In this document: piece by piece, positions 19,614 to 28,713 of the stretch
Layout: each line of letters begins with the position of its first letter
How positions within the stretch are numbered: the first letter of the stretch is position 1
NCBI RefSeq assembly: GCF_007997135.1
Contig: NZ_VORU01000004.1
Span: 1 to 64,000, forward strand
DNA: 64,000 bases
Source: Aequorivita lipolytica
GTDB lineage: Bacteria; Bacteroidota; Bacteroidia; Flavobacteriales; Flavobacteriaceae
Direction: 5' to 3'
Notes under the pieces: model-generated
The model's input: only the letters and a program-made list of their open reading frames with translations
Told to the model about the DNA's origin: nothing
Database searches by the model: none
Made by a program: the position numbers and the translations under genes

Positions 19614-20387
19614 ATGGAATTCACTTTTTATAAATACCAGGGCACGGGCAACGATTTCGTGATTATTGACAATCGGGAATTATTTTTTCCGAAGGAAAAC
19701 ACGGCGCTCGTTGCAAAAATCTGCGACCGACGTTTTGGTGTGGGTGCTGATGGATTGCTGTTGCTGGAGAAGCATCATTCGGCAGATTTTAGAATGGTCT
19801 ATTATAATAGTGATGGCAATTTAAGTTCGATGTGTGGCAACGGTGGAAGGTGCATTTCGCACTTCGCTAAATTCCTGGGAATCATTTCTGAAAAAACTAC
19901 TTTTGAAGCTGTGGATGGCATGCACGAAGCCACAGTTGAAAAAGATTGGGTTTCCCTGAAAATGAACGATGTTGAAAAAGTAAACGTTTCCAAAAATTAT
20001 ACTTTTTTAAACACAGGTTCGCCGCATCACGTTGAATTGGTTTCAGATCTAAAAGACGTTGATGTTTTTACAAGCGGAAGAAATATTCGAAATAAAATTT
20101 ACGGGAAAGAAGGCGCTAATGTTAATTTTGTAGCACAGAATGATGATGCAGTTTTTTCGGTACGAACCTACGAGAGAGGCGTGGAAGATGAAACACTCTC
20201 ATGCGGGACAGGAGTAACTGCTGTTGCAATTGCAATGTTTGAAATGGGTAAAACTTCTGAAAATAAAGTAACACTTAAAACACCTGGCGGACAATTACAG
20301 GTTCGTTTTGAAAAGGATGGTTTGGGCTATAAAAATGTATTTTTAGAAGGACCTGCAAAACAGGTATTTAAAGGAATTTGGAAATGA
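19614..20387 (+). CDS. dapF: Diaminopimelate epimerase DapF
   Basis: Converts LL- to meso-diaminopimelate for lysine and peptidoglycan synthesis, in the cytoplasm. The 257-residue protein has both active-site cysteines in their motifs: Cys74 in SSMCGNGGRC and Cys197 in ETLSCGTGVTA. The N-terminal FYKYQGTGNDFV is characteristic. It heads a tightly packed run dapF-GNAT-mltG, linking DAP supply with cell-wall processing. Its stop overlaps the next start (ATGA). Confidence 0.97.
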   Translation: MEFTFYKYQGTGNDFVIIDNRELFFPKENTALVAKICDRRFGVGADGLLLLEKHHSADFRMVYYNSDGNLSSMCGNGGRCISHFAKFLGIISEKTTFEAVDGMHEATVEKDWVSLKMNDVEKVNVSKNYTFLNTGSPHHVELVSDLKDVDVFTSGRNIRNKIYGKEGANVNFVAQNDDAVFSVRTYERGVEDETLSCGTGVTAVAIAMFEMGKTSENKVTLKTPGGQLQVRFEKDGLGYKNVFLEGPAKQVFKGIWK

Positions 20388-20914
20388 AAACGTTAAAAGG
20401 AGAGAACATATTTCTACGCGCTTTGGAACCCTCCGATTTGGATTTTCTATATCATTTAGAAAACACTGAATCCCTTTGGGAGGTAAGCAATACCACAACT
20501 CCCTATTCTAAATATATTCTTCAGCAATATTTAGACAACAGCCATCGAGATATTTACGAAGTAAAACAGTTGCGACTTGTTATCTGTAAAAATGAAACCG
20601 AAGCAGTTGTTGGGTTTATCGATCTTTTCGACTTTGAGCCAAAACACAGCAGAGTAGGGATTGGAATCGTTATTTTTTCTGAAGAGGATAAAAGAAAGGG
20701 ATTTGCTTTGGAAGCGCTAAAACTTACTTGTAATTATGCTTTTAAGCATTTGAACGTGCATCAGATTTTTGCTGGAATCACAGAGAAAAACTTAGGAAGC
20801 ATCAAACTATTTGAAAAAGCTAATTTCGAAAGAAGTGGCGTTAAAAAAGATTGGATTTTTTCTGAAGGAAAGTATAAAAGTGAATATTTTTATCAACTAA
20901 TCGCCAATCCCTAA
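20384..20914 (+). CDS. GNAT N-acetyltransferase, RimJ/RimL-like
   Basis: A 176-residue GNAT protein of the RimJ/RimL/SpeG-like group, opening MKTLKGENIFLRALEPSDLD. Motif A is seen around GIGIVIFSEEDKRKGFALEALK, with a later NLGSIKLFEKANF. I place the start at the ATG that overlaps the dapF stop codon (ATGA), not the TTG two codons earlier. The substrate (protein N-terminus or small molecule) cannot be told. Its position between dapF and mltG is probably only co-transcription. Confidence 0.88.
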   Translation: MKTLKGENIFLRALEPSDLDFLYHLENTESLWEVSNTTTPYSKYILQQYLDNSHRDIYEVKQLRLVICKNETEAVVGFIDLFDFEPKHSRVGIGIVIFSEEDKRKGFALEALKLTCNYAFKHLNVHQIFAGITEKNLGSIKLFEKANFERSGVKKDWIFSEGKYKSEYFYQLIANP

Positions 20915-20927
20915 TCCCCAAATAAAA

Positions 20928-21971
20928 ATGTATATAAAGAAAATATTAGTAATTATTGTTGTGCTTGGTGCCATTGGTATGGGTGTTTTTGCTTGGTACG
21001 TATTTAATACTGCTTTTTCCGGAAACACAGCTTTCAATAATAAGGAAGCACATGTTTATATTTCTACAAATGCTACAATTGAAGATGTTGTTGCTGAACT
21101 GGAACCGCTTTTAGAGGATAAAGAGTCGTTTTATGCAGTTGCCGGCCAAAAAAAATATTCAGGAAATATTAAGGCGGGACATTTCATTATAAAAAAGGGA
21201 ATGACCAATAATGATATTGTGAACACGTTGCGCAGTAGAAATATTCCCATCAATGTAAAGTTTAATAACCAAGAGCGTCTGGAAGATTTGGCGGGTCATA
21301 TTTCAACCCAAATTGAAGCAGATAGTATTTCACTTTTGGAATCGATGCGCGATCCTGAATTTTTAAAGGAAGTGGGATTGAATAAAGAAACGGCACTTTC
21401 ACTTTACATTCCAAATACCTATGAGTTTTATTGGAATAGTTCTGCAGAAACTTTTAGAAGCCGAATGAATACCGAATACGAGCGCTTTTGGAACGAATCT
21501 AGAATGCAAAAAGCCAAAAAATTAAATCTTTCCAAAGAGCAGGTAATGTCCTTGGCTTCAATTGTTCAAAAAGAAACCGCCAAGGTGGATGAGCGTTCGA
21601 GGGTTGCTGGTGTTTACGTAAATAGATTGAAAGTAGGTATGCTGCTTCAGGCCGATCCTACGGTTATTTACGCTATAAAGCGAGAGAGCGGCGATTACAA
21701 CCAAATTATAAAAAGAGTGCTTTATAAAGATTTAGAACTCGATTCACCCTACAATACCTACAAATATGCGGGCGTTCCACCGGGACCAATCACTATGCCA
21801 GACATTTCTTCAATAGACGCAGTGTTAGATCCTGAAAAGCACGATTACTATTACTTTGTAGCCGACGTAACTAACTTTGGATATCACAAATTTGCAAAAA
21901 ATTTAGCGCAGCATAATGTAAACAAAGTGGAATATGTGCGGTGGGTTAACAGCCAGGGATTGAATAGATAG
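20928..21971 (+). CDS. mltG: Endolytic transglycosylase MltG
   Basis: A 347-residue membrane-anchored lytic transglycosylase (YceG family) that cuts nascent glycan strands and acts as a peptidoglycan terminase. One N-terminal membrane helix (about 5-24). The catalytic Glu lies in SLASIVQKETA, followed by RVAGVYVNRL, LQADPTVIYA and the conserved SPYNTYKYAGVPPGPI. Normal length. It starts 13 bases after the GNAT gene. Confidence 0.95.
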   Translation: MYIKKILVIIVVLGAIGMGVFAWYVFNTAFSGNTAFNNKEAHVYISTNATIEDVVAELEPLLEDKESFYAVAGQKKYSGNIKAGHFIIKKGMTNNDIVNTLRSRNIPINVKFNNQERLEDLAGHISTQIEADSISLLESMRDPEFLKEVGLNKETALSLYIPNTYEFYWNSSAETFRSRMNTEYERFWNESRMQKAKKLNLSKEQVMSLASIVQKETAKVDERSRVAGVYVNRLKVGMLLQADPTVIYAIKRESGDYNQIIKRVLYKDLELDSPYNTYKYAGVPPGPITMPDISSIDAVLDPEKHDYYYFVADVTNFGYHKFAKNLAQHNVNKVEYVRWVNSQGLNR

Positions 21972-21992
21972 TATTGTTGAACCTTCCTAAAG

Positions 21993-23003
21993 CTAGAGCT
22001 TATCTGCTGTAATTCTTTTTTCACGGTTGGCTATTTCCCAAGCAGTATAGAAAATTAGTTGGGCGCGCTTTGTCATTAAATCATACTCTATCTTATCGGG
22101 AGTGTCTGTAATTTTATGATAATCTTCGTGAACACCATTAAAATAGAAAATAATTGGAACATTGTTTTTTGCGAAGTTATAATGATCGCTTCGGTAGTAA
22201 AAGCGGTTGGGGTCGTTAGGGTCATCAAACTTATAATCCAACTCCAGATTTGTATATTTTTCGTTCATCGCTGTGGAGACATCCTGTAATTCCTGGCTTA
22301 ATCTGTTGCTTCCTATTAAATAAATATAATTTGGAGTGTCTTTTTTTTCAGGATCAATTCTGCCAATCATATCTATATTGAGGTTGCAAACAGTGTTTTC
22401 CAATGGAAATATCGGGTTTTCTGTGTAATATCTAGAGCCGTAAAGACCAATTTCCTCGCCTGTAACGTGAAGAAATAAAACGGAGCGCTTAGGCCCATTA
22501 CCATCTTTGGCGGCTTGCTGAAAGGCCTGCGCGATTTCTAATATAGCTACCGTTCCGCTTCCGTCATCATCGGCACCGTTGAAAACATTTCCATTATTGT
22601 CCATCCCAACGTGATCCAAATGGGCAGAGATTATAACAACTTCCTCTGGCTTTTCAGAACCTTCAATAAAGGCAAGTACATTTTCGGAAGATTTAGGGTC
22701 TCTCGTTCCTTCAAAAAAACTGGCAGGAACATTCTGATAATAGTTGTTTTTTTCAATGGGGGACTCGATGCCTTCGTCCATATAGAAATTCCGGATATAC
22801 TCCGAAGCCAGCTTTTGCCCCTTGCTTCCGGTCATGCGCCCTTCCATGGCATCACCCGCATAAACATAAAGGTGTTTTTTAAGGTCTTGGGCAGTGATAG
22901 TGTTTGCGTAATCACTACTTGTCTTTTTCTGGGCAGCACTTTGATGAGTTGCGTTACAGGACAGAAATAACGGTGAAAAAAATAGGTATAAAATAATCTT
23001 CAT
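21993..23003 (-). CDS. M28 family zinc aminopeptidase-like lipoprotein
   Basis: A 336-residue secreted lipoprotein (signal ending FLSC, Cys16) with an M28 peptidase domain. Zinc-ligand motifs are visible in order: VVIISAHLDHVG, FNGADDDGSGTVAILE, HVTGEEIGLYGSRYY, LNIDMIG and a late RSDHYNFAK. M28 enzymes release N-terminal amino acids from peptides. Here it acts in the periplasm or at the cell surface. It converges with mltG and starts 18 bases downstream of the small lipoprotein gene. Confidence 0.92.
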   Translation of the reverse strand: MKIILYLFFSPLFLSCNATHQSAAQKKTSSDYANTITAQDLKKHLYVYAGDAMEGRMTGSKGQKLASEYIRNFYMDEGIESPIEKNNYYQNVPASFFEGTRDPKSSENVLAFIEGSEKPEEVVIISAHLDHVGMDNNGNVFNGADDDGSGTVAILEIAQAFQQAAKDGNGPKRSVLFLHVTGEEIGLYGSRYYTENPIFPLENTVCNLNIDMIGRIDPEKKDTPNYIYLIGSNRLSQELQDVSTAMNEKYTNLELDYKFDDPNDPNRFYYRSDHYNFAKNNVPIIFYFNGVHEDYHKITDTPDKIEYDLMTKRAQLIFYTAWEIANREKRITADKL

Positions 23004-23021
23004 AAAAAAAAGTAACAGATG

Positions 23022-23354
23022 TTATTCAAATGAAATAAGTTCGTAGTCTTCGGGAGCCAAACCGTCTTCGCCTATTTTTTTATAATTCATGGTATGGGTT
23101 TTTACCACTTCATTACCTTCGCTATCTTGGGATTTCACGGTAATTTTAACCAAGTAGGTAAGCCCCATGGACGCTTCGCCGTTAGAAGTTTCTTTTACTT
23201 CAATGTTTTCGTCATTAAATTTTGTTCCTTCAGGAAGTTGCAATTTTTCACTGGCATCTCTTTTGGCCAATTCACGCACTACCTCGGTCTGTTTATTATC
23301 TGTAGAACAAGCAACTATCAGAAGTGTAATAAATATGAATACTATCTTTTTCAT
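23022..23354 (-). CDS. Small hypothetical lipoprotein
   Basis: A 110-residue protein with signal peptide MKKIVFIFITLLIVAC (lipobox LIVAC) followed by STDNK. The mature part has a charged helix (EVVRELAKRDASEKLQ) and a small beta-rich remainder ending EDYELISFE. No family recognised. I use the ATG at 23354: the frame continues 22 codons upstream, but those residues would put a non-signal sequence in front of a clear signal peptide. Probably co-transcribed with the M28 gene. Confidence 0.75.
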   Translation of the reverse strand: MKKIVFIFITLLIVACSTDNKQTEVVRELAKRDASEKLQLPEGTKFNDENIEVKETSNGEASMGLTYLVKITVKSQDSEGNEVVKTHTMNYKKIGEDGLAPEDYELISFE

Positions 23355-23468
23355 AAATACGTATTTAGTTTTGAGGTAAAGATAAATTAAGTTGGACTTC
23401 TTAATGCAAAAGTTTTGCAAAAAAAGGGAGAAGCTTGTTTATAGCTGAATAATAGAAATTACAATTCT

Positions 23469-23476
23469 TATATTTG
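23469..23476 (+). promoter_or_regulatory. -7 promoter element for the persulfide dioxygenase gene
   Basis: TATATTTG, a perfect TAnnTTTG match, 16 bases upstream of the ATG. Confidence 0.55.
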
Positions 23477-23492
23477 CTGAAAATAGAAATAC

Positions 23493-24875
23493 ATGAAGGT
23501 AGAACAGATTTATACAGGGTGTCTTTCGCAAGGCGCATATTATATTGAAAGCAACGGAGAGGCAGCTATTATAGACCCTTTGCGCGAAACAAAGCCTTAT
23601 TTGGAACGCGCAAAAAATGATAACGCTAAGATTAAGTATATTTTTGAAACTCACTTTCACGCAGATTTTGTGAGTGGTCATATAACCCTTGCCCGGCAGA
23701 CGGGTGCATCCATAGTCTATGGACCGCACGCAAATCCTTCTTTTGAAACCATTTTGGCAAAAGATGGCGAAACATTTAAAATCGGCAATGTAAGCATCAC
23801 CGCAATACATACGCCGGGCCACACGATGGAAAGTACCACCTATTTGCTCAAGGATGAAAACGGCAAGGATTACGCAATCTTTAGCGGTGACACACTTTTT
23901 TTGGGCGATGTGGGCCGTCCCGATCTTGCCCAAAAAGCTAATGAAGTTACTCAAGAGGATCTTGCGGGTATTTTGTTTGACAGTCTTCGAAAAAAAATTA
24001 TGCCATTGGCTGATGATGTAATAGTTTATCCTGCACACGGCGCTGGTTCTGCCTGTGGAAAAAATATGATGAAGGAAACCGTGGATACTTTGGGCAACCA
24101 AAAGAAGATGAATTATGCCTTGCGTGCAGATATGACCCGTGATGAATTTATAAAGGAGGTAACTGATGGTTTAGCCCCGCCACCGCTTTATTTTCCAATG
24201 AATGTAAAAATGAACCGCGAAGGTTACACAGACTTTGATGAGGTAATTTCTCAAGGAACGAGATCCTTAGATACTGAAACTTTCGAGCGGATAGCCAATG
24301 AAACCGAAGCAATTATTCTGGATGTGCGCAGTCAAACTGAGTTTATTGATGGACACATTCCCCGTTCTATCTTTATTGGTTTAGATGGAGGTTTTGCTCC
24401 TTGGGTGGGCGCCCTACTTGCAGATGTGGAGCAAAAAATTTTACTGGTAGTTTCTCCGGGAAGGGAAGAAGAAGCAGTAACAAGATTATCGCGTGTAGGT
24501 TTTGATAAGACATTGGGTTATTTATGCGGAGGAATTGAAGCTTGGAAACAAGCTGGAAAGGAAATTGATGCTTTGGAATCTGTTGATGCTGAAATCTTGA
24601 AGAATGAATTAGAGAATAATGTTCCAGTTTTTGATGTTCGGAATGATGGCGAATTTTTTGGGGCGCACCTTCCCACAGCTAAACATACGCCACTTGGTTT
24701 CTTGAATGATTATGTAAACCAATTTCCTGAGAATGAAAAATTCTACCTGCACTGCGCTGGTGGATATCGTTCGGTAATTGCCGCTTCAATTTTAAAGAGC
24801 AGAGGAATCCACAATGTTATCGATGTGGCCGGCGGTTTTGCCGCCATTAAAAACGCTGGTATCTCAGTGGTATAG
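23493..24875 (+). CDS. Persulfide dioxygenase-rhodanese fusion (CstB-like)
   Basis: A 460-residue protein: metallo-beta-lactamase-fold domain (1-~240) with the non-haem iron site ETHFHADFVSGH and a later IHTPGHT, then two rhodanese domains. The first (about 265-355) lacks the catalytic Cys (its loop reads LVVSPGREEE). The second (about 365-460) has Cys421 in YLHCAGGYRS. This is the CstB/persulfide dioxygenase-sulfurtransferase layout, which oxidises low-molecular-weight persulfides and releases thiosulfate in sulfide detoxification. It has its own promoter and terminator; no cst-type regulator lies nearby. Confidence 0.9.
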   Translation: MKVEQIYTGCLSQGAYYIESNGEAAIIDPLRETKPYLERAKNDNAKIKYIFETHFHADFVSGHITLARQTGASIVYGPHANPSFETILAKDGETFKIGNVSITAIHTPGHTMESTTYLLKDENGKDYAIFSGDTLFLGDVGRPDLAQKANEVTQEDLAGILFDSLRKKIMPLADDVIVYPAHGAGSACGKNMMKETVDTLGNQKKMNYALRADMTRDEFIKEVTDGLAPPPLYFPMNVKMNREGYTDFDEVISQGTRSLDTETFERIANETEAIILDVRSQTEFIDGHIPRSIFIGLDGGFAPWVGALLADVEQKILLVVSPGREEEAVTRLSRVGFDKTLGYLCGGIEAWKQAGKEIDALESVDAEILKNELENNVPVFDVRNDGEFFGAHLPTAKHTPLGFLNDYVNQFPENEKFYLHCAGGYRSVIAASILKSRGIHNVIDVAGGFAAIKNAGISVV

Positions 24876-24901
24876 TTCAAAATATAAATATTTTAAAAAC
24901 G

Positions 24902-24931
24902 ACCTCATAATTCTTGTTATGAGGTTTTTTT
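24902..24931 (+). terminator. Terminator after the persulfide dioxygenase gene
   Basis: A 9-bp stem ACCTCATAA / TTATGAGGT with a 6-base loop and six following Ts, 27 bases after the stop codon. Confidence 0.92.
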
Positions 24932-25126
24932 AATGCGCTATTTCGGCTTCATTTCTATAGCGTATATTATTTTGAGAGTTTCTTAAAATGCTTTTTTTTA
25001 TAGCTTATTGATGTTCGTAGAAAATTGTTAATCAGTGAGTAAGGTTATTTTGTTAAACTTTTCTGAAAAAAGATTAAACAAAATACTTTATTTATTATTT
25101 TTATTCCGAACTAAAAACTATTTATT

Positions 25127-26131
25127 ATGAAAAAAATTTTACCGATTATTGCAACTGTTTTGTTTTCAATCAGTTCAATTGCCCAAACAGCCCGTGTACA
25201 AGTAATACACAACTCCGCCGATGCGGCTGCAGCGACTGTTGACGTTTACGTAAATGCTGACTTAGCATTAGACGATTTTGCCTTTAGAACTGCCACTCCG
25301 TTTATTGATCTTCCCGCGGGTGTGCAAATTGAATTATCTGTGGCGCCAGGGAATAGCACAAGTGTTGGTGACGCATTATTGACAGTTCCCGTAACCCTAA
25401 CCGCAAATGAAAAATATATTGTGGTGGCAGACGGTATTGTTAGCCCAACTGGCTATAATCCTGCACCTCCATTAACTTTGCAGGTATTCGCAATGGCCCG
25501 TGAAATGGCTGGAAACTCTGGAGAAGTGGACCTATTGGTACATCACGGTTCTACAGATGCACCTACTGTTGATGTAGTTGAGACAGGTGTTGGAGCTGGT
25601 ACTTTAGTTGACGATATTACATATTCTGAATTTCAAGGTTACCTTACCGTTCCTGAGAACGATTACATTCTAGAAATTAGAGATGCTACTGGAACTGTTG
25701 GGGTAGCGGCTTACCAAGCCCCGCTTGCTACATTGAGTTTGGGAGGTACTGCGCTAACAGTTTTGGCTTCAGGATTTTTAAATCCAGCCCAAAACTCTAA
25801 CGGTCCTGCTTTTGGATTGTATGTGGCGACCGCTCTTGGAGGTGCGCTTTTGGAACTTCCATCTGCTCCACTTGGAGTGGAAGAATTTAATGCTTCATCA
25901 TTTACAATTTATCCGAACCCGGCCAATGAAAAACTTAATATTAATGTTGCGGGAATGGATTTAGGTCAGTACACGGTTTCAATAACCGACATGCTAGGAC
26001 GCGTAATTACAAATAGCGCAATTAATATTGATAATACCATCAATGTAAATAATTTAAGTGAAGGTATTTATAACCTTACTGTATTGGATGGCAACAAAGT
26101 AATGGTTAGTAAGAAGTTTGTTAAGAATTAG
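25127..26131 (+). CDS. DUF4397 domain protein with T9SS C-terminal sorting domain
   Basis: A 334-residue secreted protein. Signal peptide ending SSIAQ (about 20), a DUF4397 beta domain (about 22-130, ARVQVIHNSADAAAATVDVY), a second related unit (about 135-225, EVDLLVHHGSTDAPTVDVV), and a C-terminal type A sorting domain (about 260-334, FTIYPNPANEKLNI, ending VSKKFVKN). The sorting domain sends it through the type IX secretion system to the surface. Function unknown. The two DUF4397-like halves suggest internal duplication. Confidence 0.88.
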   Translation: MKKILPIIATVLFSISSIAQTARVQVIHNSADAAAATVDVYVNADLALDDFAFRTATPFIDLPAGVQIELSVAPGNSTSVGDALLTVPVTLTANEKYIVVADGIVSPTGYNPAPPLTLQVFAMAREMAGNSGEVDLLVHHGSTDAPTVDVVETGVGAGTLVDDITYSEFQGYLTVPENDYILEIRDATGTVGVAAYQAPLATLSLGGTALTVLASGFLNPAQNSNGPAFGLYVATALGGALLELPSAPLGVEEFNASSFTIYPNPANEKLNINVAGMDLGQYTVSITDMLGRVITNSAINIDNTINVNNLSEGIYNLTVLDGNKVMVSKKFVKN

Positions 26132-26150
26132 GCAGACGTTAGTTAAACCA

Positions 26151-26184
26151 AAAAGCCCTGGAAAGTTAACTTTCCAGGGCTTTT
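26151..26184. terminator. Bidirectional terminator between convergent genes
   Basis: A perfect 34-bp palindrome with A-run and T-run ends, starting AAAAGCCCTGG. It lies 20 bases after the DUF4397 stop and 31 bases after the stop of the convergent DUF2383 gene, so it can end both transcripts. Confidence 0.93.
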
Positions 26185-26214
26185 ATCGTTCTTCTTTCTC
26201 ATAAAGATGATAAA

Positions 26215-26694
26215 TTAATCATCTGCAAGATCTTCCAAAGTTTTAACTCGGTTTAATGTATCATGGATTTCTGAAGCTTGCTTGTTAAGCACACTGGAAA
26301 TGTTTGGCGGAAAATTCTGTTCTTTCAATTTTTCGTCGTACTCTTCCCAACTCGCTTTTTCACCGCGAATGCACTCTTCAAGAACCGCCTCGTCTGTATT
26401 TCCAGCAACGGCACTTTTAATATCTATCCAAGTTCTGTGTAAATCGCCAGTTAAGCTTCCGCTTTCTTTTGGTTTTTCATTAAGATTACGAATTTCATTG
26501 TCAAGCTCTGTGGCAAAACGATTGCGCTGTGCCGCTTGGTGCTTTAGGAAATTTTTCAAGTTGGCATTCTTAGCGTCTTCCATTGCCTTTGTGAATCCCT
26601 TTTGTGCATCGTAATTTTTTTCCAAAAGCTCCTGAAGGTTATCAACGAGTTTATCGTGATTGTGTTCTTTTGCTTTTTCGTTTGTAGTTTTCAT
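26215..26694 (-). CDS. DUF2383 (PA2169-type) four-helix-bundle protein
   Basis: A 159-residue, all-helical, highly charged protein matching the DUF2383/PA2169 family (ferritin-like four-helix bundle). Segments: DKLVDNLQELLEKNYDAQKGF, NLKNFLKHQAAQRNRFATEL, SLTGDLHRTWIDIKSAV and the C-terminal SEIHDTLNRVKTLEDL. It has no signal peptide. Such proteins often appear with general-stress genes. A near-consensus -7 element (TATCTTTA) lies about 30 bases upstream. Confidence 0.85.
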   Translation of the reverse strand: MKTTNEKAKEHNHDKLVDNLQELLEKNYDAQKGFTKAMEDAKNANLKNFLKHQAAQRNRFATELDNEIRNLNEKPKESGSLTGDLHRTWIDIKSAVAGNTDEAVLEECIRGEKASWEEYDEKLKEQNFPPNISSVLNKQASEIHDTLNRVKTLEDLADD

Positions 26695-26885
26695 AGTTTT
26701 TCGTTTTAAGTTTTGAATAAAGATACATTTCAGAATAGCGGAAACTTCTTATCATTTTCACAATTGAGAAGTGTTTAACGATAGGTGTTAAGTTTTTTAG
26801 GATTTATTTATTCAACTTCATTTTATAATTATATATTAAAGAGGAGGGTATAATTGTCCATATTTATTAAATTTCAATAAAAAAT

Positions 26886-28085
26886 ATGGACGTACGCTCA
26901 AACGAGCCATTTTGGCTTATAAAAAATTCTTTACCGCAAAGCTATCCTTCTCTTCAAAAATCTATTTCTTCCCAAGTATTAATTGTTGGAGCTGGAATTA
27001 CGGGTGCGTTGGTAGCTTACAAACTTATTGCCGAGGGCAAGAAAATAATAATGGTAGATCGTCGGGACATCTGCAATGGCAGCACTGCCGCAAGTACTTC
27101 CATGCTTCAATATGAAATTGATGTGCCACTGCATAAATTAATAGAGCAAGTAGGATTGACCTGTGCTGTTTCAAGTTATCAGAATTGTGAAAAATCCATA
27201 AGTGAACTTAAAAAGATTGTAAAAGACTTAAAATGTGATTGTGGCTTTGAAGAAAAAAGAAGCGTCTATTTTGCAACTTCAAAAAAAGATATTTCCTTTT
27301 TAAAGAATGAATTTGAAGCTAGAAAAGAACACGGTTTTAATGTGAAATGGCTTTCAAAAGAAGAATTGGGCAATCTAGGCCTTAAGGCTTACGCAGCTAT
27401 TGAGTCAAAATCCGGCGCTGTAATGGATGTATATAAATTCGCAAATGCACTTCTAGAATTTTGCTCAGATAAAGGATTGGAAATCTATGACAGAACGGAC
27501 GTTGTGGAAATTAAATCTAAAGACGGAAAATTAATTGCAAAAACCAATGATGGTTTCAGCATAGAAGTGGAAGATGTAGTTAACTGTACAGGTTATGAAA
27601 GTACCAAAACCGTGAAGGAAGATATAGTCTCTTTAAAAAGCACTTTTGCGTTGGCTTCGGAAGCATTTGAAACAACTCCGAAAGCCTTCAAAAAACATAT
27701 TTATTGGAATACAGATTCGCCATATTTATATTTTAGAAACACCGATGATGGTCGTATTGTAATGGGCGGCGGCGATCGTGACTTTAAAAATGCTACCCGC
27801 CGCGATGCTTTGCTTCCAAAGAAAGAAAAGGAACTCACCAAAAAATTTCAGAAATGTTTTCCCGACATACCTTTTATTGCAGATTATTCGTGGGCCGGTA
27901 CTTTTGGGGAAACAAAGGATGGCTTGCCCTATTTCGGAAAACCCGATGCCGGAAAGAACGAACATTATATTTTAGGCTTTGGCGGCAATGGCATTACCTT
28001 TAGTGTAATGGGAATGGAAGCAATTGTTCATTCAATCAATAAAACGCCCCATCCTTATCTGGAATATTATAAGTTTAATAGATAA
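26886..28085 (+). CDS. FAD-dependent oxidoreductase (DAO family)
   Basis: A 399-residue flavoprotein of the DAO/GlpO-like group. The N-terminal Rossmann motif is ILIVGAGITGALVAY-like at about residues 31-46, followed by the ribose-binding acidic IIMVDRRD. The C-terminal FAD contact is WAGTFGETKDGLPYFG with YILGFGGNGITFSVMG. The mid-domain PLHKLIEQVG and INCTG-type segments match the family. It lacks the C-terminal Rieske domain found in some longer relatives. Substrate unknown. DUF421 follows 30 bases later and may be co-transcribed. Confidence 0.88.
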   Translation: MDVRSNEPFWLIKNSLPQSYPSLQKSISSQVLIVGAGITGALVAYKLIAEGKKIIMVDRRDICNGSTAASTSMLQYEIDVPLHKLIEQVGLTCAVSSYQNCEKSISELKKIVKDLKCDCGFEEKRSVYFATSKKDISFLKNEFEARKEHGFNVKWLSKEELGNLGLKAYAAIESKSGAVMDVYKFANALLEFCSDKGLEIYDRTDVVEIKSKDGKLIAKTNDGFSIEVEDVVNCTGYESTKTVKEDIVSLKSTFALASEAFETTPKAFKKHIYWNTDSPYLYFRNTDDGRIVMGGGDRDFKNATRRDALLPKKEKELTKKFQKCFPDIPFIADYSWAGTFGETKDGLPYFGKPDAGKNEHYILGFGGNGITFSVMGMEAIVHSINKTPHPYLEYYKFNR

Positions 28086-28115
28086 TTGATTTACAAATTT
28101 ATAAAAACTAAAATT

Positions 28116-28637
28116 ATGGAAAAATGGTTTGAAGCATCAACAACGTCATTGATTGCTATTGTATTAACTGCGCTTGGAATCTACATTGCCACAATTCTAT
28201 TTACAAGATTGGCTGGCAAACGAAGTTTTTCAAAAATGAGCAGTTTTGATTTTGCAATGACAGTTGCCATTGGTTCTATTATTGCCACAACAGTATTATC
28301 AAAATCAGTGAGTTTGCTGCAGGGTGTGGTGGGAATGGCCGCTGTTTATGCACTCCAGATTTCTATCGCTATGTTACGGCGCTTTAAAATTGTACAAAAG
28401 CTGGTAGATAACGAACCTCTGCTTTTAATGGATGGCGAAGAAATTCTGCATGAAAACCTAAAAAAGGCACGAGTTACAGAGGCAGATTTGCGTTCCAAGC
28501 TTCGCGAAGCAAACGTTTTGGAACTATCGCAGATACGTGCGGTAATCTTTGAATGTACGGGAGATATTGCCGTTCTGCACAGCAAAGATAATGAGGTAAG
28601 CGTGGAAGATTGGTTACTTAAGGATGTGGAACGATAG
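28116..28637 (+). CDS. DUF421 (YetF-like) membrane protein
   Basis: A 173-residue protein with three hydrophobic segments in its first ~95 residues (about 9-30, 42-60, 66-85), then a small cytoplasmic alpha/beta domain (NEPLLLMDGEEILHENLKKARV, ending near SVEDWLLKDVER). This is the DUF421/YetF organisation, common in stress or spore contexts; molecular function unknown. I start it at the ATG at 28116 (MEKWFEAS) rather than the TTG at 28086. Confidence 0.88.
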   Translation: MEKWFEASTTSLIAIVLTALGIYIATILFTRLAGKRSFSKMSSFDFAMTVAIGSIIATTVLSKSVSLLQGVVGMAAVYALQISIAMLRRFKIVQKLVDNEPLLLMDGEEILHENLKKARVTEADLRSKLREANVLELSQIRAVIFECTGDIAVLHSKDNEVSVEDWLLKDVER

Positions 28638-28713
28638 GTGTTAATTCTATTTTAATTTTTTGAATACATCAATAAGATTCTGTAACTTTTCATTTCACTA
28701 AAAAAGAAATATC

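Noticed and set aside
23439-24101. 220-codon minus-strand frame
   Set aside because: Antisense shadow of the persulfide dioxygenase gene, whose motifs are complete on the plus strand.
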